Source: a virus. From it: 45,416 nt of DNA. The stretch is from positions 1-45,416 of the IMG/VR virus record IMGVR_UViG_3300021403_000021; one strand, written 5' to 3'. The translations under genes were made by a program, and so were the position numbers. Positions 6,996 to 12,490 of the stretch are shown piece after piece. Positions within the stretch are counted from its first letter, which is position 1. Each line of letters starts with the position of its first letter. The notes under the pieces are model-generated. The model saw only the letters and a program-made list of their open reading frames with translations, did not search any database and was not told where the DNA came from.

Positions 6996-7184
6996 CTCAG
7001 GTTTTATTTGGCTTGGCAATTTATACCAAACTAGGTAAAACCTGAGAAAATCCTAGATAGATAGCTAATAAGGTAAATAGACTTGCTTAAGGTCTAACCT
7101 AAGACTCTATCAAATCTTAGTCCACTTCCCCTGAGTGACTCGGCAGGATGAATTATATATTAATTCTGCCTATCGCCACTCAGG
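6996..7184. other. Gene-free stretch with successive strong hairpins
   Basis: No gene is seen between 6391 and 7241. This part folds strongly. CTCAGGTTTTA (6996-7006) pairs with TAAAACCTGAG (7036-7046), with TTTGG/CCAAA nested inside. A short hairpin lies at about 7085-7102. CCTGAGTG (7130-7137) pairs with CACTCAGG (7177-7184), with GGCA...GAATTA/TAATTC...TGCC nested inside. All pairs are perfect, so the strand cannot be decided. It may be the structured 3' end of the transcript from the promoter at 7818-7846, or a separate RNA. Confidence 0.5.
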
Positions 7185-7241
7185 ACGCTCTGAGCTTATT
7201 AGTCTATTTATACTCGCTCAGTCGAGTTTACTAACTGATTG

Positions 7242-7709
7242 TTACTGCTTAACCTGCGCAGCAATAGCATTTTCGAAACCCGGCTTAATGAGTGCAACAG
7301 CATCATCAAGCGAAGCATCAGCTCCAGCCATGTAATTACGAACAACGAGACGGAAGCGATTACGAACTTCCTCATCCCAAGTCGGATTGACATGTTCCGC
7401 AATGGGGTCAGAAGCGTCAGTGTAAAGCTTCTCATTATAGCCAGCGATAGCCAGCTTAGTGAGTGCAGCATCATCCGCTACCTTAGTAGCAGTAATGAAT
7501 TCCTGCATTGACTTCGGAAGCGTATCAGGAAGCGATTCATCAAATCGCTCATAAACGAAAGGCATAGAGCCTTTACCGCGAGTATAACCAAAAGCAGCGC
7601 GGGTGCCAATACCAGTTCGTCCAGCATTAGCAGCATCTACCTTTGCCTGATATTCCTTATTCGTAGCTTCTTTCTCGCTATCCTTCTGTTCAACAACTGC
7701 GTCAGCCAT
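7242..7709 (-). CDS. Hypothetical early protein, 155 aa, own promoter
   Basis: A single gene with its own canonical promoter (7818-7846) and a leader dyad. The frame is open from GTG 7748. ATG 7709 is preferred because AGAAAAGGG lies upstream at a usable distance and the product then begins MADAVVEQ; ATG 7721 is a second option. The protein is soluble, with a charged helical N-terminus, then GRTGIGTRAAFGYTRGKGS, and a helical C-terminal half. No family is recognised. Its isolation, strong host-type promoter and flanking palindromes suggest a highly and early expressed phage protein, such as a host-takeover or regulatory factor. That role is inferred. Confidence 0.75.
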   Translation of the reverse strand: MADAVVEQKDSEKEATNKEYQAKVDAANAGRTGIGTRAAFGYTRGKGSMPFVYERFDESLPDTLPKSMQEFITATKVADDAALTKLAIAGYNEKLYTDASDPIAEHVNPTWDEEVRNRFRLVVRNYMAGADASLDDAVALIKPGFENAIAAQVKQ

Positions 7710-7750
7710 TTGCTTAACCATCCCTTTTCTATCTAGTTTACGATGCACGG

Positions 7751-7772
7751 ACTGTCCTCACTTTCGGACAGT
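7751..7772. promoter_or_regulatory. Dyad ACTGTCC-N8-GGACAGT in leader
   Basis: A perfect 7-bp inverted repeat with an 8-base spacer, about 40 bases into the transcript from the promoter at 7818-7846 and just ahead of the coding region. It shares TGTCC-N8-GGACA with 6499-6520, which also lies downstream of a canonical leftward promoter. It is a candidate common operator or regulatory hairpin. Confidence 0.55.
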
Positions 7773-7817
7773 TCTTAGAGTTGAGAAGCTGAATTGCTCC
7801 TGCCAACTCACAAGAAC

Positions 7818-7846
7818 ATTGTATCATACGATGTTTGAATTGTCAA
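7818..7846 (-). promoter_or_regulatory. Sigma70-type promoter for the 155-aa gene
   Basis: On the minus strand, TTGACA (complement 7841-7846) is followed by 17 bases and TACAAT (complement 7818-7823). The -35 is perfect and the -10 matches five of six. The start of transcription would be near 7811. Confidence 0.85.
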
Positions 7847-7860
7847 GCGTTTTGAACGCT
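7846..7860. promoter_or_regulatory. Palindrome abutting the -35 box
   Basis: AGCGTT-TTG-AACGCT is a perfect 6-bp dyad that touches the -35 hexamer of the leftward promoter. The position is suitable for an activator or repressor. Confidence 0.45.
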
Positions 7861-7928
7861 CAGGATAACGAACTCGCGGCCTCCCAAGCCGTTGTTGTAT
7901 TCTATACAGTTAGCAATACATTTAACCA

Positions 7929-7949
7929 CGAGCGAGCGAAGCGAGCGAG
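7929..7949. repeat. GAGCGA-type mirror repeat
   Basis: The 21 bases at 7929-7949 repeat GAGCGAAGCGAG-type units that read the same forwards and backwards on one strand (a mirror, not an inverted repeat). A related stretch, containing GAGCGCAGCGAG, is at 8631-8650, where GCTGC-GAGC-GCAGC can also form a hairpin. Their base composition differs from the AT-rich surroundings, and they bracket the small-gene cassette. Confidence 0.5.
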
Positions 7950-7950
7950 T

Positions 7951-8017
7951 ATTATGAGGCTTACATTGATTTTAAAACGCTGCACTACTTAATAACAGCT
8001 AGTCAACTGCTCATAAT
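7951..8017. repeat. 8-bp inverted repeat next to the cassette arm
   Basis: ATTATGAG (7951-7958) and CTCATAAT (8010-8017) form a perfect stem around 51 bases. It ends two bases before the left 30-bp arm at 8020, so in a minus-strand RNA this stem would stack directly on the long cassette helix. The wider interval 7861-8058 contains no gene. Confidence 0.45.
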
Positions 8018-8019
8018 AT

Positions 8020-8049
8020 CTAATTGTGTATTCTGCTAGATTGCTAAGT
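8020..8049. repeat. Left arm of 30-bp inverted repeat around small-gene cassette
   Basis: This arm pairs with 8651-8680 over 30 positions: 27 Watson-Crick pairs and three A/C positions (8022 with 8678, 8036 with 8664, 8040 with 8660). All three become G.U pairs in minus-strand RNA. The arms enclose three small leftward genes. Confidence 0.7.
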
Positions 8050-8058
8050 TGATTTTGT

Positions 8059-8211
8059 TTACTCTGCTATCCAAACATGCATCCATGTTGCTTTATTGTC
8101 TGAATAGAACTGTTTTGTTGCTTTTGCGTTCTTCAGAGCATTTTTAAGCAGCTTGTATTTACCATGATAGCTAATCCATCTGACTCGGCTATTGTAAATA
8201 GCAACTCTCAT
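8059..8211 (-). CDS. Small basic protein, 50 aa
   Basis: ATG at 8211 overlaps the upstream stop as ATGA. The product (start MRVAIYNSRVRWISYHGKYK, end MHVWIAE) is basic and rich in aromatic residues. It ends nine bases before the inner edge of the left inverted arm. No family is recognised. The tight overlap with the upstream gene is the main reason to believe it. Confidence 0.65.
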   Translation of the reverse strand: MRVAIYNSRVRWISYHGKYKLLKNALKNAKATKQFYSDNKATWMHVWIAE

Positions 8212-8432
8212 CGTGCACTCAGGCTTTCAGTTTTAATCGGCCGGATGGAAAACTTGTTAATATCTTCCATCATTCTTTCAGTGAAAACCAAGTAAGCACG
8301 TTTCTCTGAGTAAGAGCAATCACTAACTCTAACCCAATGATTATCTACTTTACGGAATAAGCTGTAAAGCTTCAAAGGCTGATGTTTAAGTGAGTGATTG
8401 CGTAGTGGGAGTGAGCATTGTGTTAGTTGCAT
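8208..8432 (-). CDS. Small basic protein, 74-75 aa
   Basis: The upstream gene ends in AAGTGATG. A GTG start at 8435 would overlap by four bases and an ATG start at 8432 by one; I prefer the ATG. AGAAAGG lies upstream as a ribosome site. The protein is basic and aromatic-rich with two cysteines (LTQCSLPLRNHSL near the start, WVRVSDCSYSEKRAYLVF in the middle). No family is recognised. It is the middle gene of the three-gene cassette. Confidence 0.65.
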   Translation of the reverse strand: MQLTQCSLPLRNHSLKHQPLKLYSLFRKVDNHWVRVSDCSYSEKRAYLVFTERMMEDINKFSIRPIKTESLSAR

Positions 8433-8611
8433 CACTTTGCTGCCTTTCTAAGTGCTGACAGAAGAATTTTACAAACTCTTTCAGTATACTTAAAAAAAGA
8501 GGCAATAGTTAAAAGTGATTCAATATCGCTAAGTCCTGTTGCTTTTGAGTAGTTGTTAATAACCTCTACTAAAAGCCTTGCATCCCTTTGCAGTCTACTT
8601 TTCTCTTTCAC
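8432..8611 (-). CDS. Small helical protein, 59 aa (GTG start)
   Basis: GTG at 8611 follows an A-rich ribosome site (TAAGGAAAAAAAA). The product begins MKEKSRLQRDARLLVEVINN and is predicted to be two or three helices, basic at both ends. It is the first gene of the cassette, and its stop overlaps the second gene. The start lies about 40 bases inside the right inverted arm. Function unknown. Confidence 0.65.
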   Translation of the reverse strand: MKEKSRLQRDARLLVEVINNYSKATGLSDIESLLTIASFFKYTERVCKILLSALRKAAK

Positions 8612-8650
8612 TTTTTTTTCCTTAAATCAGGCTGCGAGCGCAGCGAGCAG

Positions 8651-8680
8651 ACTTAGCAACCTAACAGAATACACAATCAG
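8651..8680. repeat. Right arm of 30-bp inverted repeat around small-gene cassette
   Basis: This arm is complementary to 8020-8049, with three wobble positions on the minus strand. It is followed after 14 bases by the first arm of the 27-bp helix at 8695, so the two helices are adjacent in the folded RNA. Confidence 0.7.
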
Positions 8681-8694
8681 TTAGTTATTATTAC

Positions 8695-9129
8695 GATTTT
8701 AGGCTTTATAGAGTAGCTAGCTTTTCGACTTAGGCAACAGCCCGTCTACGACCTCAAATATTTCTTGGTTTGATTGTCAATCCGGTAATCCGGCAATAAG
8801 CTAATCAGAACCTCAATATTACTAGTTGGCAGGCTAGCCACTCTACAAAACCTAAAACCTACTAGCAATGCTACCGTTCACGGATTAAGGAAAATCCGTT
8901 ACATTAGGATATGCTAGCCGACGGGGAATAGTTTCATACGGCTGGATTCTATACCAGTTCCGGCGCCCCTAACGCCTTGTGTTTTGGTGAATACACTACG
9001 GCTCAAACATGGCCGGGCAAATCAATGCTCAGTATTCAGCGGTAACAGTAAACCGTGGGTAGAATGGTAGTTTTCCGGTTGTTTGCGCTCCAATCTTACT
9101 CTGCGTTCAATCGCAGCTTGCACTAGTAG
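8695..9129 (-). ncRNA. Candidate large structured RNA, leftward
   Basis: No gene is seen from 8612 to 9681. On the minus strand, 8859-8833 pairs with 8721-8695 over 27 positions. Its four non-Watson-Crick positions (8696/8858, 8704/8850, 8708/8846, 8715/8839) are A/C on the + strand but G.U on the minus strand. A second domain is closed by 8859-8865 with 9123-9129, extended by 8866-8868 with 9118-9120. It holds hairpins including CTGCG/CGCAG (about 9100-9115), GGCG/CGCC (about 8961-8975), CTGG/CCAG (about 8942-8958) and ACGGATT/AATCCGT (8880-8899). Nothing here matches tRNA, tmRNA or RNase P. Its size resembles the ornate phage RNAs GOLLD and ROOL, but I cannot assign it to either. Confidence 0.6.
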
Positions 9130-9134
9130 TAAAG

Positions 9135-9173
9135 CATACCAAATGCCAGGTAACATATACAATATATGGTATG
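9135..9173. other. Additional hairpin upstream of the RNA core
   Basis: CATACCA (9135-9141) pairs with TGGTATG (9167-9173). The sequence from 9174 to 9376 shows no gene and no strong structure, but contains three CGGCT/AGCCG pentamers. It may be the 5' portion of the leftward RNA. Confidence 0.35.
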
Positions 9174-9384
9174 AGAATCAGTATGATACCTATTAGCAGT
9201 GGCGAAAAGAAAATGAACGATGTAATAGTTACCTTAGCCGCTTTGACTCATAGCTAAAGCATTGATAACAAAGGATTTACCGTGCATAGATTCAATGCGG
9301 CTCTGTATGAAGCGGCTACACATTACTTCTTTATAAAATATATGCTTCGATATATGAACTAAACACAATATCTAGTGGGTATAG

Positions 9385-9434
9385 TATGCCATACCCCCAT
9401 ATAAGGGATATTTATGGTTCCATTATATGGCATA
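9385..9434. repeat. 9-bp inverted repeat over the leftward -10 box
   Basis: TATGCCATA (9385-9393) and TATGGCATA (9426-9434) are perfect complements. The right arm overlaps a minus-strand TATAAT (complement 9422-9427). A second, longer-range pair is GGGTATAG (9377-9384) with CTATACCC (9503-9510). Confidence 0.4.
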
Positions 9435-9450
9435 GATTTCGCAGCTTAAA
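9422..9450 (-). promoter_or_regulatory. Candidate leftward promoter for the structured RNA
   Basis: On the minus strand there is a perfect TATAAT (complement 9422-9427), a 17-base spacer and a weak -35 (TTTAAG, complement 9445-9450). Two 17-base direct repeats lie immediately upstream at 9455-9471 and 9475-9491, 20 bases apart with one difference. An activator site would explain the weak -35. Confidence 0.4.
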
Positions 9451-9454
9451 ACAT

Positions 9455-9491
9455 AGTCTATTTTACTATAAAAAAGTCCATTTTACTATAA
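9455..9491. repeat. Two 17-bp direct repeats, 20-bp period
   Basis: AGTCTATTTTACTATAA (9455-9471) and AGTCCATTTTACTATAA (9475-9491) differ at one base. They are spaced by two helical turns, directly upstream of the leftward TATAAT box. Probably tandem protein-binding sites. Confidence 0.55.
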
Positions 9492-9545
9492 TAATTACTA
9501 ACCTATACCCATACCCCGTTATATATAAAATGAAATACATGAAAA

Positions 9546-9575
9546 TGAACGGTTCATTCGGTGAACGGTTCATTC
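9546..9575. promoter_or_regulatory. Tandem TGAACGGTTCATTC sites
   Basis: The 14-base unit occurs at 9546-9559 and 9562-9575 (16-base period). Each unit contains the dyad TGAA-CGG-TTCA. They lie between the leftward promoter and the rightward promoter at 9607-9635, ending 31 bases before its -35. Candidate operators for an activator or repressor of the late operon. Confidence 0.6.
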
Positions 9576-9606
9576 AGATTAGCAATGTTTTGGCAGCGTT
9601 TTACTG

Positions 9607-9635
9607 TTGACTTTGGGTATGCGTTATGAGACAAT
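9607..9635 (+). promoter_or_regulatory. Candidate rightward promoter for virion operon
   Basis: TTGACT (9607-9612), a 17-base spacer and GACAAT (9630-9635) match the sigma70 hexamers at five and four positions. Transcription would start near 9642, about 40 bases before the first rightward gene. No other promoter is evident before the long virion operon. Confidence 0.5.
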
Positions 9636-9681
9636 CTGTGGACGAGCTGAAGTTCAATACAATAACCATTAGATAGTATAT

Positions 9682-10080
9682 ATGGCAATTATTTCAGAAG
9701 CCGAAGTTACTTCAAGATATGAATCTCCTATGAATTTATTTCATAGGTTACGCAAGTCTACTGAGACTAAAACTGAGATTGTATCTATTCCTAAGCCGTC
9801 CGCGGATCAGATCATTCCAGACCTTGATAAGAAACTTGAAATTGCTGGTTCGAAGAGCAAAGCTCTCTCAGTAATGAATAAGGTTCTATCTAGATTAGAT
9901 AACGAGATTGAAGGTATTAGAACAGACCGGCTGCCTGGTGTAGTAGCCGCAATGTCTAATGCTATTAAAGCAATGGAGCCTGAAAAGGATGGGGATAAGA
10001 GCCCTGTTCAGTTCATTATATATTCACCGACGGTCATGCAAGAGAAGGACTTCGGTGCTCCAATTGAGGTAACAGACTAA
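9682..10080 (+). CDS. Possible terminase small subunit, 132 aa
   Basis: First gene of the rightward operon. It has a variable N-terminus (ESPMNLFHRLRKSTETKTEI), a helical middle (residues about 45-95, IAGSKSKALSVMNKVLSRLD) and a C-terminal strand region (PVQFIIYSPTV). The helical core, the length and the position at the head of the packaging/virion operon are consistent with a small terminase. No helix-turn-helix is obvious and 4 kb separates it from the large subunit, so this remains a suggestion. It has no clear Shine-Dalgarno. Its stop overlaps the next start (TAATG). Confidence 0.45.
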   Translation: MAIISEAEVTSRYESPMNLFHRLRKSTETKTEIVSIPKPSADQIIPDLDKKLEIAGSKSKALSVMNKVLSRLDNEIEGIRTDRLPGVVAAMSNAIKAMEPEKDGDKSPVQFIIYSPTVMQEKDFGAPIEVTD

Positions 10081-10523
10081 TGGGTGAAGATGTTAAAAAT
10101 GAACCAGTAAAGCAGACAGTTCCATTTGATCTCAAGTTTCCTACTGGAGGTCAGGTTGGAACTACTAATGATGTGAATAGTGCAGGTAACTCTGCTCAGC
10201 TTCTACAGAAGGAAGCTGCAAAGGATCCTGCTAATAATCCTAACCCATTAGCTAATCAGTCTTTAGTTGAGACTAAGCCTGAACCTGAAGAGATTAAAGA
10301 GACTCCCCATGATCCTCTGGGTGAGATCTTTAAGAGCAATCAGGAAGTTAATACATTTCCTTCTAAGGAAGAAGATCTTGAAGATTCACAGCATAAACAT
10401 GCTGCTTATCTTCTTACTCAGAGCAATACGGCTAGAATCCATACAGTATTAAAGAACAAGGGAATGGATTCACAGCAATCAGCACAAGCGTTAAAAGAGA
10501 TCAAGCAGATCATTGAGGACTAA
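10080..10523 (+). CDS. Hypothetical acidic protein, 147 aa
   Basis: The protein has a long low-complexity, acidic and proline-rich N-terminal two-thirds. A short helical C-terminal domain (residues about 105-147, DSQQSAQALKEIKQIIED) follows. It overlaps the previous gene by TAATG. The composition suggests a disordered virion or assembly factor. No family is recognised. Confidence 0.65.
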   Translation: MGEDVKNEPVKQTVPFDLKFPTGGQVGTTNDVNSAGNSAQLLQKEAAKDPANNPNPLANQSLVETKPEPEEIKETPHDPLGEIFKSNQEVNTFPSKEEDLEDSQHKHAAYLLTQSNTARIHTVLKNKGMDSQQSAQALKEIKQIIED

Positions 10524-10527
10524 TAAA

Positions 10528-10956
10528 GTGAAGAAGATTGTTTGGTCTGGCATTGTGTTACTAGGTATATTAACAGCCTACTTAGCAACTCCTAAAGCTC
10601 AGACAAACCCTCAATTCAATACAACTCAATATAGATCTGCCTTTGCCAAGGAACAGATTACTGTTTCTACTGTATCAAAAGCACTAACGTCGGCTGTCTA
10701 CAATCCTACCATTACAGACGCCAATCCTACAACTAGCCGCGCTGAGTTCGCTGATATTGAATGTGATACTCATGCTGTTCGAGTCTGGACTACAGGTGAT
10801 GCTCCTACAGCTTCTATTGGTATTCTATTCAATACAGGTTCTATCTATTTGATTCAGGGATATCATGACATCTCGAACTTCCATGCAATTTCGGCTGACG
10901 GTTCTGATGCTGCTTGTAACGTGCAGTATTATAGGTTTAGCACAAACACTCCCTAA
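10528..10956 (+). CDS. Exported protein with signal peptide, 142 aa
   Basis: GTG 10528 is chosen because GAGG lies nine bases upstream, and the product then starts MKKIVWSGIVLLGILTAYLA: positive N-terminus, hydrophobic core and a likely cleavage after PKA. A TTG upstream in the same frame is less likely. The mature part (about 115 residues) is rich in Thr/Ala/Asp with two cysteines (IECDT, AACNV), which suggests a beta-sandwich held by a disulfide. It is the first of a run of exported proteins before the terminase. It could be an envelope-located lysis or exclusion factor, or a virion protein secreted in an unusual way; neither is shown. Confidence 0.6.
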   Translation: MKKIVWSGIVLLGILTAYLATPKAQTNPQFNTTQYRSAFAKEQITVSTVSKALTSAVYNPTITDANPTTSRAEFADIECDTHAVRVWTTGDAPTASIGILFNTGSIYLIQGYHDISNFHAISADGSDAACNVQYYRFSTNTP

Positions 10957-11197
10957 TCCTGTAGTTCCTAAGTTACCAGAGCTATCAGAACTTGCTCAGT
11001 TAAAGGCAGAGAACCTAAAGTTAAGACAGTCATTACTGAGTTGTAGGATAGAAGAAGCTCAGTATTCAGGTAGCGTAGAACAGAAAGACATCGACCAGAA
11101 GAAATCACTTCTGATTGAAGAGTTCAGGAAAGAACTTAAGGCAAATGAAAAAGATACTTTTAACTGGGATAATCTTACTTTCAGCCCAGCTAAGTAA
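10907..11197 (+). CDS. Signal peptide plus coiled-coil protein, 96 aa
   Basis: ATG 10907 gives MLLVTCSIIGLAQTLPNP, a short hydrophobic signal or anchor. A proline-rich linker and a coiled coil follow (residues about 28-80, LSELAQLKAENLKLRQSLL). An upstream in-frame ATG (10865) would add a basic stretch, but it lies deeper inside the previous gene. The gene overlaps the previous coding end by 50 bases and the next start by 53. A small periplasmic coiled coil behind a membrane anchor resembles the layout of an inner-membrane spanin, so a lysis role is possible. It is not established. Confidence 0.5.
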   Translation: MLLVTCSIIGLAQTLPNPVVPKLPELSELAQLKAENLKLRQSLLSCRIEEAQYSGSVEQKDIDQKKSLLIEEFRKELKANEKDTFNWDNLTFSPAK

Positions 11198-11951
11198 CGC
11201 TCAGATCATTAACTCAGGTGGTTCTGGCGGTGGTGGATCTATTCCTACTGCTGCTGTAGCCAATACCTTTGCAGTTGATGTTGCTAATCACGATCAGGTA
11301 ATTGGACGATGGACAGCCGCTTCGGGGATTTTCACCGGAGCTGGAATGTCTTTTGGGCATTTAGTTGATGGTGATGGTCATTATCTTTACTGTTATACTG
11401 CTGTTTGTGACGGATCGGCTAATGCTCATGGAGCTTATTGGTCTATCCATTCAGCACCTGGATTTGCTGCTGGTAGTGGTATTGCTCTTCTCTCTAGCAA
11501 TGGAGATCAGTCTGAATGGCATTATATCCATTTAGATTCTGCTCAGACAATTATTGCTTATGAAGAGAGCATTCCTCAGATCACAGTTGACGTATCCAAT
11601 ACACGTGGATATAAGTTATCTGGTCAGGGATTCCACACTAGCGGAATTGATTTAACTCCTAATGCTTGCGGAACTGGACCATCAATCGTTGATAACAGTT
11701 CTGATAATGCAGGAGAAATTGTTGTAGGAACTTCACCTACTAGTGCTATTTGCTCTTATGACTTTGAGTATGTAGGCAGTTGGAAGACTGGTATTGTTTG
11801 CTTTGCTAACGATATTACGGCTACGACTCCTGCTCCTTTAGGTTGTAAAGCAATTCCTACTGGTGGTATTGGTCCGGGGACTAATGGAACCATCTTTATC
11901 TATGGTGCAGTTGCTGGACATCACATTCAGTATGGCGCTATCGGATACTAA
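11145..11951 (+). CDS. Secreted Gly/Ser-rich beta protein, 268 aa
   Basis: ATG 11145 starts MKKILLTGIILLSAQLSNAQ, a classic Sec signal peptide with predicted cleavage at SNA/Q. After a flexible GGSGGGGS linker, the mature protein is about 245 residues. It is rich in Gly, Ser and Thr and looks all-beta, with six or more cysteines in CYTAVC, NACG, ICSYD, IVCF and GCKA contexts, compatible with disulfides outside the cytoplasm. The C-terminus is aromatic (HHIQYGAIGY), as in fibre tips. An exported, fibre-like protein from a phage is unusual. It may coat the host surface or be a moron-type envelope modifier. Confidence 0.6.
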   Translation: MKKILLTGIILLSAQLSNAQIINSGGSGGGGSIPTAAVANTFAVDVANHDQVIGRWTAASGIFTGAGMSFGHLVDGDGHYLYCYTAVCDGSANAHGAYWSIHSAPGFAAGSGIALLSSNGDQSEWHYIHLDSAQTIIAYEESIPQITVDVSNTRGYKLSGQGFHTSGIDLTPNACGTGPSIVDNSSDNAGEIVVGTSPTSAICSYDFEYVGSWKTGIVCFANDITATTPAPLGCKAIPTGGIGPGTNGTIFIYGAVAGHHIQYGAIGY

Positions 11952-12181
11952 TGGAGTTAGATACCTTGGAAGGCCAGTATAACAGACGGGAAGATAGATT
12001 CCGTTTCGATAAAAATATTAACATTTCTGCTGTAGTCGGTGCTATCATTTTATTGGGAACCATGATTAGCTATGGTAACTCAATAATTAGAGAGCAACGA
12101 GAAACTGGGCAGAAGGTTAATATTATGTGGCAGTGGTTTGTTTCTGACAAGCCTGACCTTCAAAAATTATTCGATAGATAA
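11951..12181 (+). CDS. Single-pass membrane protein, 76 aa
   Basis: A charged N-terminus of about 24 residues precedes one hydrophobic segment (ISAVVGAIILLGTMISYG, residues about 25-43), then a basic/aromatic tail. The size and single central helix fit a holin-associated or spanin-like protein. It overlaps the previous stop as TAATG and sits in the exported-protein cluster. Confidence 0.6.
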   Translation: MELDTLEGQYNRREDRFRFDKNINISAVVGAIILLGTMISYGNSIIREQRETGQKVNIMWQWFVSDKPDLQKLFDR

Positions 12182-12193
12182 TCGGAGCAAACA

Positions 12194-12490
12194 ATGTTAG
12201 TAATGTCAGAGACATCGTTACAGAGCACAGCTAATCCTAAGTTTACTCTCTTTGTTAATCCCATTCCACAAGCGAATGGGCTTTCTACATTAGAGTATGT
12301 TGATAACACTGGGCGAGTTGTTTCTGTAGATCAGGCAGGTAATCTATCTAATCGTCCTGCAGGGACGGCTGGACCAAATGAACTTTGCTTGATTGATAAT
12401 AACGTTGCTACATTTTTTCCTGCACCACAGTTCGGAGCTCCTGGTGCAATTGTTCAAGCTTTTATTATTGTTAAAGTTCCACAGTCATAA
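12194..12490 (+). CDS. Hypothetical small beta protein, 98 aa
   Basis: ATG 12194 has GGAG six bases upstream. The product is short, neutral and predicted beta-rich, with no signal peptide and one cysteine. It is coupled to the next gene by TAATG. It resembles a small virion accessory or decoration domain in composition only. Confidence 0.55.
   Translation: MLVMSETSLQSTANPKFTLFVNPIPQANGLSTLEYVDNTGRVVSVDQAGNLSNRPAGTAGPNELCLIDNNVATFFPAPQFGAPGAIVQAFIIVKVPQS

Noticed and set aside
7242-7511. Overlapping frames opposite and within the 155-aa gene (7239-7511 +, 7208-7474 -)
   Set aside because: They are shadows of the gene at 7242-7709, which alone has a promoter and sensible composition.
8695-9129. 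Assignment of the structured RNA as GOLLD, ROOL, tmRNA, RNase P RNA or a group I intron
   Set aside because: Size and phage context resemble GOLLD/ROOL, but I cannot match conserved positions. The conserved elements of tmRNA, RNase P and group I introns were not seen.
9386-9610. A 74-codon + strand frame
   Set aside because: It reads through the promoter repeats and operators, has no ribosome site, and its composition is that of noncoding AT-rich DNA.
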